DNA of 64,000 bases from Halomonas aestuarii (GTDB lineage: Bacteria; Pseudomonadota; Gammaproteobacteria; Pseudomonadales; Halomonadaceae). The notes below the pieces were generated by a model. It was not told where the DNA came from and ran no database searches. It worked only from the letters and a program-made list of their open reading frames with translations. Position numbers and translations under genes: made by a program. The first letter of the stretch is position 1. Every line of letters begins with the position of its first letter. Positions 19,784-28,768 of this stretch are shown here, one piece after another. The stretch covers positions 2,542,001 through 2,606,000 of the forward strand of contig NZ_CP018139.1 in the NCBI RefSeq assembly GCF_001886615.1, read 5' to 3'.

Positions 19784-19835
19784 CCTGCCGCCACGCGAGT
19801 GGCGGTAGTGCCGGCATGCCGAGCGAGAGCATGCC

Positions 19836-21500
19836 ATGGCTGACCCTACCCCCAATCCCCAGGTCTTCGACTACATCGTGGTGGGCGCCGGCACCGCCGG
19901 CTGCCTGCTCGCCAACCGGCTCAGCGCCGACCCGTCCAACCGGGTGCTGCTGATCGAGGCCGGTGGCCGAGACACTTACCACTGGATCCACATCCCGGTG
20001 GGCTACCTCTACTGCATCGACAATCCGCGCACCGACTGGCGGTTTCGCACCGAGCCCGACAAGGGCCTGAATGGCCGCTCCCTGATCTATCCCCGCGGCA
20101 AGACCCTCGGGGGGTGCTCCAGCATCAACGGCATGCTTTACCTGCGCGGCCAGGCCCGCGACTACGACGGCTGGGCCGAGCTCACCGGCGATGACGACTG
20201 GCGCTGGGATCGCTGCCTTCCCGACTTCATGAAGCACGAGGATCACCATCGCCTGGATGACGGGGGCGATGCCGATCCCGCCCACCGTGACTTCCACGGC
20301 CATGGCGGCGAGTGGCGTATCGAGAAGCAGCGCCTGAAGTGGCAGGTGCTGGACGACTTCGCCACCGCCGCCGTGGAAGCCGGCATCCCGCGTACCCGAG
20401 ACTTCAATCGCGGCGACAACGAGGGGGTCGACTACTTCGAGGTCAACCAGCGCTCGGGCTGGCGCTGGAATACATCCAAGGCCTTCCTGCGCGGCGTCGA
20501 GAAGCGAGACAACCTGACCCTGTGGCATTCCACCCAGGTGCTGGGGCTGGCGTTCGAGACGGGAGAGGGTGGCGAGCCGCGCTGCTGCGGCGTGACCGCC
20601 GAGCGGGGGGGCGAGACCGTCGTGGCGAAGGCCGACGGCGAGGTGATTCTCTCCGCCGGGGCCATCGGCTCGCCCCAGCTGCTGCAGCTCTCGGGTATCG
20701 GCCCGGCCGACCTGCTGGCCGACCATGACATCCCCGTGGTCGCGGAGCTCCCCGGGGTGGGCGAGAACCTGCAGGACCACCTGCAGATTCGCTCGGTCTA
20801 CAAGCTGAAGGGCGCCAGGACCCTCAACACCATGGCGAACTCGCTGGTGGGCAAGGCGAAGATCGGCCTGGAGTATCTCCTCAAGCGTACCGGGCCGATG
20901 AGCATGGCGCCGTCCCAGCTGTGTGCCTTCACGCGCAGCTCCGAGGCCTATGCGCATCCCAACATCGAGTATCACGTCCAGCCGCTGAGCCTGGAGGCCT
21001 TCGGGCAGCCGCTGCACGACTTCCCGGCGATCACCGCCAGCGTGTGCAACCTCAATCCGACCAGCCGGGGCACGGTGCGCATCAAGAGTCGCGACCCGCG
21101 CCAGGCACCGGCCATCACGCCCAACTACTTGAGCACGCCGGAGGATCGCCAGGTCGCGGCCGACTCGCTGCGGGTCACCCGATGCATCGCCGGCCAGCCG
21201 GCGTTCGCCAAGTATCAGCCCGAGGAGTTCAAGCCAGGTGTGCAGTACCAGAGCGACGATGACCTGGCACGGCTGGCCGGCGACATCGGCACCACCATCT
21301 TCCACCCGGTGGGCACCGCGAAGATGGGGCGCGACGACGATCCCATGGCGGTCGTCGATTCCCACCTCCGCGTGAGAGGGGTCAAGGGGCTGAGGGTCGT
21401 CGATGCCAGCATCATGCCGACCATCACGAGCGGCAACACCAACTCGCCGACCCTGATGATCGCCGAGAAGGCCGCGGCCTGGATCCTGGGGGAGGGGTGA
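19836..21500 (+). CDS. GMC-family FAD oxidoreductase, probable 3-hydroxypropionate dehydrogenase (DddA/HpdH-like)
   Basis: 554 residues. The N-terminal FAD-binding motif is VVGAGTAGCLLANRLS, followed by RGKTLGGCSSINGMLYLRG (GMC signature 1) and SAGAIGSPQLLQLSGIGP (signature 2). The catalytic pair sits in FHPVGTAKMG (His) and NTNSPT (Asn). Annotation tools would probably call it choline dehydrogenase, but true BetA is normally in a bet operon with betB. Its position after mmsA fits oxidation of 3-hydroxypropionate to malonate semialdehyde. ATG 19836 follows GAGCGAGAGC. Confidence 0.85.
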   Translation: MADPTPNPQVFDYIVVGAGTAGCLLANRLSADPSNRVLLIEAGGRDTYHWIHIPVGYLYCIDNPRTDWRFRTEPDKGLNGRSLIYPRGKTLGGCSSINGMLYLRGQARDYDGWAELTGDDDWRWDRCLPDFMKHEDHHRLDDGGDADPAHRDFHGHGGEWRIEKQRLKWQVLDDFATAAVEAGIPRTRDFNRGDNEGVDYFEVNQRSGWRWNTSKAFLRGVEKRDNLTLWHSTQVLGLAFETGEGGEPRCCGVTAERGGETVVAKADGEVILSAGAIGSPQLLQLSGIGPADLLADHDIPVVAELPGVGENLQDHLQIRSVYKLKGARTLNTMANSLVGKAKIGLEYLLKRTGPMSMAPSQLCAFTRSSEAYAHPNIEYHVQPLSLEAFGQPLHDFPAITASVCNLNPTSRGTVRIKSRDPRQAPAITPNYLSTPEDRQVAADSLRVTRCIAGQPAFAKYQPEEFKPGVQYQSDDDLARLAGDIGTTIFHPVGTAKMGRDDDPMAVVDSHLRVRGVKGLRVVDASIMPTITSGNTNSPTLMIAEKAAAWILGEG

Positions 21501-21589
21501 CTCACCGCATCGTGACCCGGCGGGGGAGGTCGGCGGCGTGGGGGAAGGCCCCGCGCCGGCCGTCGACCCGACCTTTTGGCTCGTCAGGT

Positions 21590-21772
21590 AAAAATAAGGT
21601 TTGACGTACCCCGGCCCAGGGCGCAAGATGCCCGCAGTTGGTTAGCAAGTGGAACATCGCAAGTGGTCATCGAAAGCTCATAGCGTCGATCTCCCGGTGA
21701 AAGTTTCTTGTTTTACCCACTGCAATTCGGGTATTTCCCGGCACAATCTAACGCTATTCGAGGAATTCGATA
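21590..21772 (+). promoter_or_regulatory. Promoter and long 5' leader of the cold-shock gene
   Basis: A TTGACG box lies at 21602, but no good -10 hexamer is at the right distance, so the start site is uncertain. About 150 bp of non-coding leader follow, consistent with thermosensing leaders of csp mRNAs. Confidence 0.4.
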
Positions 21773-21979
21773 ATGGCTACCGGCACTGTCAAGTGGTTCA
21801 ACGACACCAAAGGCTTCGGCTTCATTTCTCCGGACGACAACGGTGACGACCTGTTCGCTCACTTCTCCGAGATCCAGGCTGACGGCTTCAAGTCCCTGCA
21901 AGACGGTCAGAAGGTCTCCTTCGACGTCACCCAGGGCAAGAAAGGCCTCCAGGCTTCCAACATCCAGGTCATCGGCTGA
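21773..21979 (+). CDS. Cold-shock protein, CspA family
   Basis: 68 residues, a single cold-shock domain with RNP1 KGFGFISP and RNP2 DLFAHFSEI. It binds single-stranded RNA/DNA as an RNA chaperone. ATG 21773 follows GAGGAATTCGATA. The leader upstream is long: the preceding 270 bp hold no gene and are AT-richer close to the start, as in cold-inducible csp genes. A strong terminator follows. Confidence 0.95.
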   Translation: MATGTVKWFNDTKGFGFISPDDNGDDLFAHFSEIQADGFKSLQDGQKVSFDVTQGKKGLQASNIQVIG

Positions 21980-22020
21980 ACGTCGACCGATCTTGATGTG
22001 ACTGCCTCACGGCAGTCGAG

Positions 22021-22047
22021 AAAGGCCCGCGAAAGCGGGCCTTTTTC
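22021..22047 (+). terminator. Rho-independent terminator of the cold-shock gene
   Basis: A 10-bp stem AAAGGCCCGC with a GAAA tetraloop and the complementary arm running into a T-run. It lies 42 bp after the cspA-family stop. Confidence 0.93.
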
Positions 22048-22095
22048 GTTGTGGCCTGCCATCTCTTTTTCTATTCCAATAAAGTATTAATAGAT

Positions 22096-22117
22096 TTCTA
22101 AAAATAACTTTTTAGAA
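22096..22117. promoter_or_regulatory. AT-rich inverted repeat before the SLC13 carrier gene
   Basis: TTCTAAAAA-TAAC-TTTTTAGAA is a perfect 9-bp inverted repeat inside an unusually AT-rich 60-bp stretch, 51 bp before the start codon at 22169. It may be an operator or part of the promoter. Confidence 0.45.
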
Positions 22118-22168
22118 TAAACGGCGGCGGTCACAATGGGTCCTGTCTCTTCGTGATCGGATCTGCCC

Positions 22169-23938
22169 ATGCCGCTGGATGCCTGGCTCTCGCTTGTCGT
22201 CGTCATCGCCGTCTTCCCGCTGATGGCCTTCTCGCGGGTGGGCCCCGACATCGTGCTGCTCGGCGCGGTGATCCTGCTGCTCACCCTCGGCGTGATCGAG
22301 CCGGCCCAGGCGCTGGCGGGCTTCTCGAGCACGGGTCTGTTCACCGTGGCCTTCATGTACGTGCTGGTGACCAGCATCCGCGAGACCGGCGGCATCGACC
22401 TGATCATCCGCCATGTGCTGGGGCGTCCCCGCAGCGAGAGGTCGGCGCTGGTACGCCTGCTGCTGCCGGTGGCCTCGCTGAGCGGCTTTCTCAACAATAC
22501 CCCCGTGGTGGCAACCTTCATTCCTGCCGTGCTGAGCTGGAGCCGTCGCGTGTCCGTGCCGGCGCATCGCTTGCTGATGCCGCTCAGCTTCGCCTCGATC
22601 CTCGGTGGCACCATCACCCTGCTGGGCACCAGCACCAACCTGGTGGTCCATGGCCTGCTGGTGGATCGTGCCCCCGAGCTTGCCATGGGGCTGTTCGATA
22701 TCGCCTGGGTGGGCGTGCCGGTGGCGGTGGTGGGCCTGGTCTACCTGGTCCTGCTGGGGCCGCGGCTGCTCCCGGAACGTCGGGGGGCGGAGGCGGCCTT
22801 CGAGAACCCGCGCGAGTTCACCATCGAGATGGAGGTGGATCCCGCTGGCCCGCTGGTCGATCGCACGGTGGAGGAGGCCGGCCTGCGCCACCTGCAGGCG
22901 CTGTTCCTGGTGGAGATCGAGCGCGAGGGCAACATTGTCAGCGTGGTGGGGCCGGGCGAGCACCTGAAGGGCGGCGACCGGCTGGTCTTCGCCGGCACCA
23001 GCGAGGGGGCCGTGGAGCTGCAGCAGATCCGCGGCCTCGTCCCGACCCGGCAGGGCGCCTCGAGCCTCGAGAAGGACTTCAAGGAGCGTCGTCTGGTGGA
23101 GGCCGTGGTTTCCGACCAGTGCCAGTTCATCGGCCGACGCATTCGCGACGGCCACTTCCGCACCCTCTACGGGGCCGCTGTGCTGGCGGTGTGTCGCGGC
23201 GGCGAGCGGGTCGCCGGGAACCTCGGCCAGATTCGTCTGCAGCCCGCCGACGTGCTGCTGCTGGAAGCCCGCCCGCCCTTCATCGAGCGGCATCGCCAGT
23301 CGCGCGACTTCCTGCTGATCAGCAAGGTCAACGGCTCCGCCCGCCCGGTCCACGAGAAGGCCTGGCTGGCCTGGGCCATCCTGGCGGGGGTGGTGCTGCT
23401 GGCCACCCTGGGCGTGATGAGCATGATGAAGGCCGCCATGCTCGGCGCGCTGTTGGCGCTGGCCACCGGCTGCTGCTCGGTCGGGGCGGCCCGGCGTGGC
23501 CTCGATACCCAGGTGCTGCTGACCATCGCCGCCTCCTTCGGCCTGGGCGCGGCACTGGAGAGCTCGGGGGCGGCGGCCACCCTGGCCGAGGTGGCCCTGG
23601 GGCTGGCCGACGGCAACCCCTGGCTGCTGCTGGCCGCGGTCTATCTGCTGGTGACCCTGCTGACCTCCCTGGTCACCAACAACGCGGCCGCGGTGATCAC
23701 CTTTCCGGTGGTCATGGCGAGTGCCGAGAGCCTCGGCGTGAGCCCGATGCCCTTCGTGGTGGTGGTAATGTTCGCCGCCTCGGCGAGCTTCCTGACGCCC
23801 ATCGGCTACCAGACCAACCTGATGGTCTTCGGCCCCGGCGGCTACCGCTTCGGTGACTTCCTGCGCCTCGGCGGGCTCCTGAACCTGCTGACCGCCGGGG
23901 TGGCCCTGGCCCTGATCCCGCTGATCTGGCCCTTCTGA
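22169..23938 (+). CDS. SLC13-family (DASS) sodium/anion carrier with central TrkA-C domains
   Basis: 589 residues. Two bundles of membrane helices flank a cytoplasmic middle (about 200-390) with two RCK/TrkA-C-like segments. Sodium and substrate hairpins are visible as SGFLNNTPVVATF and GTSTNLVVHG in the first half and SLVTNNAAAVITFP and the GYQTNLMVFGPGGY segment in the second half. Such carriers take up sulfate, dicarboxylates or other anions with Na+; the substrate cannot be read from sequence. The gene is alone. Confidence 0.9.
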   Translation: MPLDAWLSLVVVIAVFPLMAFSRVGPDIVLLGAVILLLTLGVIEPAQALAGFSSTGLFTVAFMYVLVTSIRETGGIDLIIRHVLGRPRSERSALVRLLLPVASLSGFLNNTPVVATFIPAVLSWSRRVSVPAHRLLMPLSFASILGGTITLLGTSTNLVVHGLLVDRAPELAMGLFDIAWVGVPVAVVGLVYLVLLGPRLLPERRGAEAAFENPREFTIEMEVDPAGPLVDRTVEEAGLRHLQALFLVEIEREGNIVSVVGPGEHLKGGDRLVFAGTSEGAVELQQIRGLVPTRQGASSLEKDFKERRLVEAVVSDQCQFIGRRIRDGHFRTLYGAAVLAVCRGGERVAGNLGQIRLQPADVLLLEARPPFIERHRQSRDFLLISKVNGSARPVHEKAWLAWAILAGVVLLATLGVMSMMKAAMLGALLALATGCCSVGAARRGLDTQVLLTIAASFGLGAALESSGAAATLAEVALGLADGNPWLLLAAVYLLVTLLTSLVTNNAAAVITFPVVMASAESLGVSPMPFVVVVMFAASASFLTPIGYQTNLMVFGPGGYRFGDFLRLGGLLNLLTAGVALALIPLIWPF

Positions 23939-24017
23939 GCGCGCTCGCCGCCGGAGCCGGTTTGCGGTAGGGTGTCGGCTTTTGACCGACCCTTCGAGTG
24001 GCCCTGGAGACGATCCC

Positions 24018-24686
24018 ATGAACCATCCCGGCGAACTGATCATCGAGCCGAGAAACGGCAAGCCCGCGGACGCCTGCGTCTTCATCCTCCACGGACTGGG
24101 CGCCGACGGCCACGACTTCGAGCCGCTGGTGCCGGCGCTGCCCTTGCCGGACGATGCCGCGGTGCGCTTCATCCTGCCCCATGCCCCCCGCCTGCCGGTG
24201 ACCATCAACGGCGGCATGACCATGCCGGCCTGGTACGACATCAAGGAGATGAGCCTCGATCGGCAGATCGACGCGCCCCAGCTGCTGGCCTCCGCCGAGC
24301 GCATCCAGGACATGGTCCGGGAGCAGATCGGGCACGGCATCGACAGCCGCCGGATCATCCTGGCGGGCTTCTCCCAGGGGGGCGCGGTGGCCTACCAGGC
24401 GGCGCTCTCCTTCGAGGCCCCGCTGGGCGGCCTGCTGGCACTGTCCACCTACTTCGCCACGGCCGACAGCGCCACCCTGTCCGAGGCCAACCGCGGGCTG
24501 CCCATCGAGGTCCACCACGGCAGCTTCGATCCGGTGGTCCCCGAGTCGCTGGGCAAGGCCGGCTACGAGAAGGTGAGGTCGCTGGGCTATCCGGCGCACT
24601 ATCGTCGCTATCCCATGGCCCACGCGCTCTGTCCCCAGCAGATCGGCGACATCGGGCGCTGGCTCGCCGAACGACTCGCCCGCTGA
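24018..24686 (+). CDS. Alpha/beta hydrolase, phospholipase/carboxylesterase family
   Basis: 222 residues. Nucleophile Ser in LAGFSQGGAV, acid Asp in HGSFDPVVP and His in YPMAHALCPQQ complete the triad; HGLGADGHDFEPL gives the oxyanion region. Similar to Pseudomonas carboxylesterase II and acyl-protein thioesterases. ATG 24018 has GGAGA 8 bp upstream. Located 13 bp before the prenyltransferase gene, likely an operon. Confidence 0.9.
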   Translation: MNHPGELIIEPRNGKPADACVFILHGLGADGHDFEPLVPALPLPDDAAVRFILPHAPRLPVTINGGMTMPAWYDIKEMSLDRQIDAPQLLASAERIQDMVREQIGHGIDSRRIILAGFSQGGAVAYQAALSFEAPLGGLLALSTYFATADSATLSEANRGLPIEVHHGSFDPVVPESLGKAGYEKVRSLGYPAHYRRYPMAHALCPQQIGDIGRWLAERLAR

Positions 24687-24699
24687 GCGGCGGCCCGCG

Positions 24700-25656
24700 A
24701 TGCCCGGCCGGGATGCCGACATGACGGCCAGCGCCTCCTCGGCGGCCAGCACCCTGGGGACCTGCTGGCGCTGTGCGCGCCCCCCTTTCCTCGTCCTGGC
24801 GCCGCTCTGCGCGGGCCTGGCGATCACCAGCGCCTGGCACGATGGCCAGGCCCCCGGGGGCGTGTCGGCGCTGCTGGTGCTCCTCGCCGCCCTGCTGGCC
24901 CACGCCGCCGTGAACCTGTTCAACGAGCATCACGATTTCGCGAGCGGCCTGGATGCCACCACCCACCGCACCCCCTTCTCCGGCGGCAGTGGTGCGCTGC
25001 CCGAGCATCCCGAGGCAGCCGGGGCGGTGCGTCGCGCGGCGGTCGCCTGCCTCGCCGGGGTGGCGATCATCGGTGCCTGGTGCCTGTGGCGCGCCGGCCC
25101 CGTGATGCTGCCCTATGGGCTGGTCGGCATGGCACTGGTGTTGGCCTACACCGGCAGGCTGACCCGTCGTCCCTGGCTCTGCCTGATGGCGCCGGGGGTG
25201 GGCTTCGGCACCCTGATGGTGGTGGGGGCGAACCAGGCCCTCACCGGGGGCTTCTCCTCCACGGCGCTGGCCGTCTCGATGGTGCCGACCCTGATGGCCA
25301 GCGCCCTGCTGCTGGCCAACCAGCTGCCGGATATCGAGCCCGATCGTCGTGCCGGGCGTTACCATCTGGCCATCCTGCTGGGCGCTCGCCGTGCCGCGCG
25401 CCTGGTGGCGCTCCTGGTGCTCGCCGCTTTTCTGGTGGTCCCGCTGACCCGGTGGGCGGGCTGGCTGCCCGCCGAGGCCTGGCTGATGTGGCTGGCCGCG
25501 CCCGCGGCGCTCACGCTGGCGATCGGCCTCTGGCGCCTGCCCGCCCGGCTCGGACCCGATGAGTTCGGGCGGCTGGTGCCGCTGCTCGGGCTCAACGTCG
25601 CGCAGCTGCTGGCCAGCCTGGCCCTGCTCAATCTCGGGCTCTGGCTCGCCGCCTGA
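24700..25656 (+). CDS. UbiA-superfamily prenyltransferase (MenA-like)
   Basis: 318 residues, about nine helices. The two aspartate-bearing prenyl-diphosphate sites appear as [14 protein letters not shown] (about 74-88) and [14 protein letters not shown] (about 207-220). It attaches an isoprenoid chain to an aromatic acceptor, or may be a related MenA-like enzyme; no other menaquinone genes are here, so the acceptor is unknown. An alternative start is ATG 24721. Confidence 0.8.
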   Translation: MPGRDADMTASASSAASTLGTCWRCARPPFLVLAPLCAGLAITSAWHDGQAPGGVSALLVLLAALLAHAAVNLFNEHHDFASGLDATTHRTPFSGGSGALPEHPEAAGAVRRAAVACLAGVAIIGAWCLWRAGPVMLPYGLVGMALVLAYTGRLTRRPWLCLMAPGVGFGTLMVVGANQALTGGFSSTALAVSMVPTLMASALLLANQLPDIEPDRRAGRYHLAILLGARRAARLVALLVLAAFLVVPLTRWAGWLPAEAWLMWLAAPAALTLAIGLWRLPARLGPDEFGRLVPLLGLNVAQLLASLALLNLGLWLAA

Positions 25657-25742
25657 CGCTTCGGCGAAGGTCGTCTCGACAGCTCCGGTCCCTCGGGCCA
25701 GGATGGCATGACGTTATTCCGCATGCCTTCAGGACAGTGACC

Positions 25743-26945
25743 ATGAGCATTTCCCCCTTTGCCCACCTTCCCGATGCCCGGGGTTATTTCGGTCGTTTCG
25801 GTGGCCAGCTGATTCCCCCGGAACTCAAGGCCGTGATGGACGAGATCGATGCCGCCTACGAGGAGATCCGCGTCCGTGAGGACTTCCAGCGCGAGCTTGC
25901 CGATCTCCTTGCCGACTACGTGGGCCGGCCCAGTCCCATCTTCCATGCCCGTCGCCTCTCCGAGAAGCTGGGTGGCGCCCAGATCCACCTCAAGCGGGAG
26001 GACCTGAACCACACCGGCGCCCACAAGATCAACCACTGCCTCGGCGAGGCGCTGCTGGCGAAGTTCATGGGCAAGACCAAGGTGATCGCTGAGACCGGGG
26101 CCGGCCAGCATGGCGTGGCGCTCGCCACCGCCTGCGCCCTGGTGGGCATCCCCTGCGAGATCCACATGGGCCAGGTGGACATCGAGAAGGAGCACCCCAA
26201 CGTCACCAAGATGAAGATTCTGGGGGCCACCCTGATCCCGGTGACCCGCGGCACGGCGACCCTCAAGGATGCCGTTGACAGCGCCTTCGAGGAGTACCTC
26301 AAGGACCCGCAGCACTTCATCTACGCCATCGGCTCGGTGGTGGGGCCGCATCCCTTTCCGAAGATGGTCCGTGACTTCCAGGCGATCATCGGCCACGAGG
26401 CAAGGGAACAGTTCCTCGAGCGCCACGGCCGCCTTCCGGACCATGTCACTGCCTGCGTGGGCGGCGGCTCGAACGCCATCGGCATGTTCACCGCCTTCCT
26501 GGAGGATGACGGCGTGCACCTGGTGGGCGTGGAGCCGGCGGGCGAGGGGCTGGATACCCCGCGCCACTCGGCGACCCTGACCCTCGGCAAGCCCGGGGAG
26601 ATACACGGCATGGCCTGCTACGTGCTGGAGGACGCGGCAGGACAGCCCATGCCGGTGCACTCCATCGCCTCGGGGCTCGACTATCCGGGCGTCGGGCCGC
26701 AGCACAGCTACCTCAAGGATCAGGGGCGGGTGGAGTACCAGAGTGCCACCGACGACGCCTGCCTCGAGGCCTTCCTGACGCTGTCGCGGGTCGAGGGCAT
26801 CATTCCGGCACTGGAGAGCGCCCATGCCGTGGCCTGGGCCATGCGGACGGCGCCGACCCTGCCGGCCGATCGTCACATCCTGGTCAACCTGTCGGGCCGG
26901 GGCGACAAGGACGCCGACTACGTGGCGGACCGGCTGGGGCTCTAG
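25743..26945 (+). CDS. trpB: Tryptophan synthase beta chain, without a neighbouring trpA
   Basis: 400 residues. PLP Lys95 lies in [30 protein letters not shown], and the phosphate-binding loop VGGGSNAIG are all present. It condenses indole with serine. The family length is normal and catalytic residues are intact. No trpA or other trp gene is within the window: an esterase and prenyltransferase lie upstream and a PAS-GGDEF gene downstream. It may be a second, stand-alone TrpB that salvages indole. Confidence 0.93.
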   Translation: MSISPFAHLPDARGYFGRFGGQLIPPELKAVMDEIDAAYEEIRVREDFQRELADLLADYVGRPSPIFHARRLSEKLGGAQIHLKREDLNHTGAHKINHCLGEALLAKFMGKTKVIAETGAGQHGVALATACALVGIPCEIHMGQVDIEKEHPNVTKMKILGATLIPVTRGTATLKDAVDSAFEEYLKDPQHFIYAIGSVVGPHPFPKMVRDFQAIIGHEAREQFLERHGRLPDHVTACVGGGSNAIGMFTAFLEDDGVHLVGVEPAGEGLDTPRHSATLTLGKPGEIHGMACYVLEDAAGQPMPVHSIASGLDYPGVGPQHSYLKDQGRVEYQSATDDACLEAFLTLSRVEGIIPALESAHAVAWAMRTAPTLPADRHILVNLSGRGDKDADYVADRLGL

Positions 26946-26970
26946 TCCTGCCAGGGGCCTGATGCATTCC

Positions 26971-26987
26971 GGCATGTGCAACATGCC
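26971..26987 (+). terminator. Possible hairpin after trpB
   Basis: GGCATGT-GCA-ACATGCC, a perfect 7-bp stem 25 bp after the trpB stop. No U-tract follows, so it could be an operator or a weak terminator. Confidence 0.35.
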
Positions 26988-27064
26988 ACATTGGACTAGG
27001 GTGTGATAGATACAAGGGGGCAGGAGCGCCTCGGAACCGACGTGGAAAACCCCAGGGGATGGGC

Positions 27065-28408
27065 ATGGCACGAATCCGGAACCAGTGGCGGAAATGGGCA
27101 TCAGCCTGGCGGGAGCAGCCCCCGCTGGCCAGGTTACTGCTGGATCACTTCCCCGGCGTGGCCGTGATCGTCGATGCCCATGGCGTCATCCTGAATGCCA
27201 ATCCCGGCTTCGAGCGCTACAGCGGCCATCCTCGTCGGGCGATGGTCGGTCGCCGCCTGACCTGCCTGGACGTGGACCCGCTGCATGGCGACATCAGCCG
27301 CGCCCTGGCGCATTGCGTGGCGCGGCGCACCTCCTGGCAAGGTGCGCTGCTGTGTCGCCGGGCCGACGGCCAGCCGGTCCACCAGCAGGGGGTCTTCCAG
27401 CCGCTGGAAACCTGGCCGGGCGAGCCGCTGCGGCTGCTGGTGACCCTGCAGGACATCACCGACCTGCACCAGAGCGCCCAGCATGACCACGCCGAGCTGG
27501 AGCGGCTCGAGGGTATGCTCTCTGGGCTGCCTGGAGTGGTCTTCCAGCTGTGCGAGACGGCCAGGGGCGATCTCGCCTTCCACTATCTCAGCGACGGCCT
27601 TCAGGCGCTCGCCGCGCTCTCGTCGCGCACCGTGATGGAGAGTGCCGAGTCGCTGCTGGCAAGGGTCCATGCCGAGGACCGGGGCGCGCTGACCACCTCG
27701 CTGGCCCAGTCGGCCGTCAGCCTGGATCCCTGGACGCTGGAGTTCCGCCTCGATACTTCCGATGGCATCCGCTGGGTCGAGGTCCGGGCGACGCCTCGCC
27801 GCGGCCCCGATGGCGTCACCGAGTGGGACGGTGTGATGCTGGACATCACCACTCACAAGCGGGAAGAGCAGCGCACCCGTCGGCTGGTCAGCACCGACAT
27901 GCTCACTGGCGTGCTCAACCGTCGGGCGTTCTTCGACTTCGGCGAGGCCGTGCGCGCCCACGCCGCCCGGCAGGGACGATCGGTCCCCCTGGCCATGCTC
28001 GATCTCGACCATTTCAAGACCCTCAATGATACCCATGGCCACGCTGCCGGCGATCTTGCCCTGCAGGTGTTTGCCACGACCTGTCGCGATTGCCTGCGCC
28101 CCTATGACCTCTTTGCCCGCATCGGCGGCGAGGAGTTTGCCATCCTGCTGGTCGACACCTCGCCCGAGGCGGCCTGGGCCGTGCTGGAGCGTCTGCGCGA
28201 GGCGGTGGAGGCGATCGAGCTGGATGTGAAAGGGGAACTCCTGAGTCTCACGGTCAGTCTGGGCCTGGCGGTGATCCCGCCGCAGGGGAGCCTCGAGTTC
28301 GCGCTCTCCCAGGCCGACCGGGCGCTCTATCGCGCCAAGCATGAAGGCCGCAACCGCCTGGCCTCGGCACCGGGCTATCCCGAGCCCCAGGAGCGCACTG
28401 GCACCTAG
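27065..28408 (+). CDS. PAS-PAS-GGDEF diguanylate cyclase
   Basis: 447 residues from ATG 27065, which sits 6 bp after AGGGG; ATG 27059 would be too close to it. Two PAS-like segments (about 28-135 and 150-275) precede a GGDEF domain with GGEEF at 354-358. An RxxD inhibitory site (RPYD, 345-348) lies five residues before it, so the enzyme should make cyclic-di-GMP with product inhibition. No membrane segment, so the signal is cytoplasmic. Confidence 0.92.
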   Translation: MARIRNQWRKWASAWREQPPLARLLLDHFPGVAVIVDAHGVILNANPGFERYSGHPRRAMVGRRLTCLDVDPLHGDISRALAHCVARRTSWQGALLCRRADGQPVHQQGVFQPLETWPGEPLRLLVTLQDITDLHQSAQHDHAELERLEGMLSGLPGVVFQLCETARGDLAFHYLSDGLQALAALSSRTVMESAESLLARVHAEDRGALTTSLAQSAVSLDPWTLEFRLDTSDGIRWVEVRATPRRGPDGVTEWDGVMLDITTHKREEQRTRRLVSTDMLTGVLNRRAFFDFGEAVRAHAARQGRSVPLAMLDLDHFKTLNDTHGHAAGDLALQVFATTCRDCLRPYDLFARIGGEEFAILLVDTSPEAAWAVLERLREAVEAIELDVKGELLSLTVSLGLAVIPPQGSLEFALSQADRALYRAKHEGRNRLASAPGYPEPQERTGT

Positions 28409-28486
28409 CGGCCCGGACGGCTGGAGAAACGGCGCCGAGATGGGCAGGATGGGCACCATCCACCCTGAAACTCGAGGAGCAACGCC

Positions 28487-28705
28487 ATGTCCCTCTCGGA
28501 AGACTTTCGCCTGCCTGTGGCCTGTCCGGCCTGTGGCAGCCACCTGATGCGGGTCTCCAGCGTCAAGAACCCCGATGACCAGGTGCACTGTGCCTCCTGC
28601 CACCGTTTCGTCTGCCTGTGGCACGAGGCGCAGACCGTACTGAAGAAGGGATCCGGCAGCGAGAGCGAGTCCCTCATCGAGAAGGCGGTCAACCGCGGCG
28701 CCTGA
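28487..28705 (+). CDS. Small zinc-ribbon protein
   Basis: 72 residues with CPAC near residue 13 and CASC near residue 35, spaced as a single zinc ribbon. The rest is polar, with an acidic/serine-rich tail. ATG 28487 has GAGGAG 7 bp upstream. It lies 78 bp after the diguanylate cyclase and before a terminator. I do not recognise a named family; a nucleic-acid or protein-binding role is possible. Confidence 0.75.
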   Translation: MSLSEDFRLPVACPACGSHLMRVSSVKNPDDQVHCASCHRFVCLWHEAQTVLKKGSGSESESLIEKAVNRGA

Positions 28706-28730
28706 CGGGCCGCCGTGACGGGAGGTCACG

Positions 28731-28763
28731 AAGGGCCGGGGCCGCGAGGCGCCGGCCCTTTCT
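28731..28763 (+). terminator. Terminator between small zinc-ribbon gene and phoH
   Basis: AAGGGCCGG stem with a 12-base loop and the complementary arm running into TTT. It serves the plus-strand gene and lies at the convergent junction with the phoH-like gene. Confidence 0.7.
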
Positions 28764-28768
28764 GCGTC

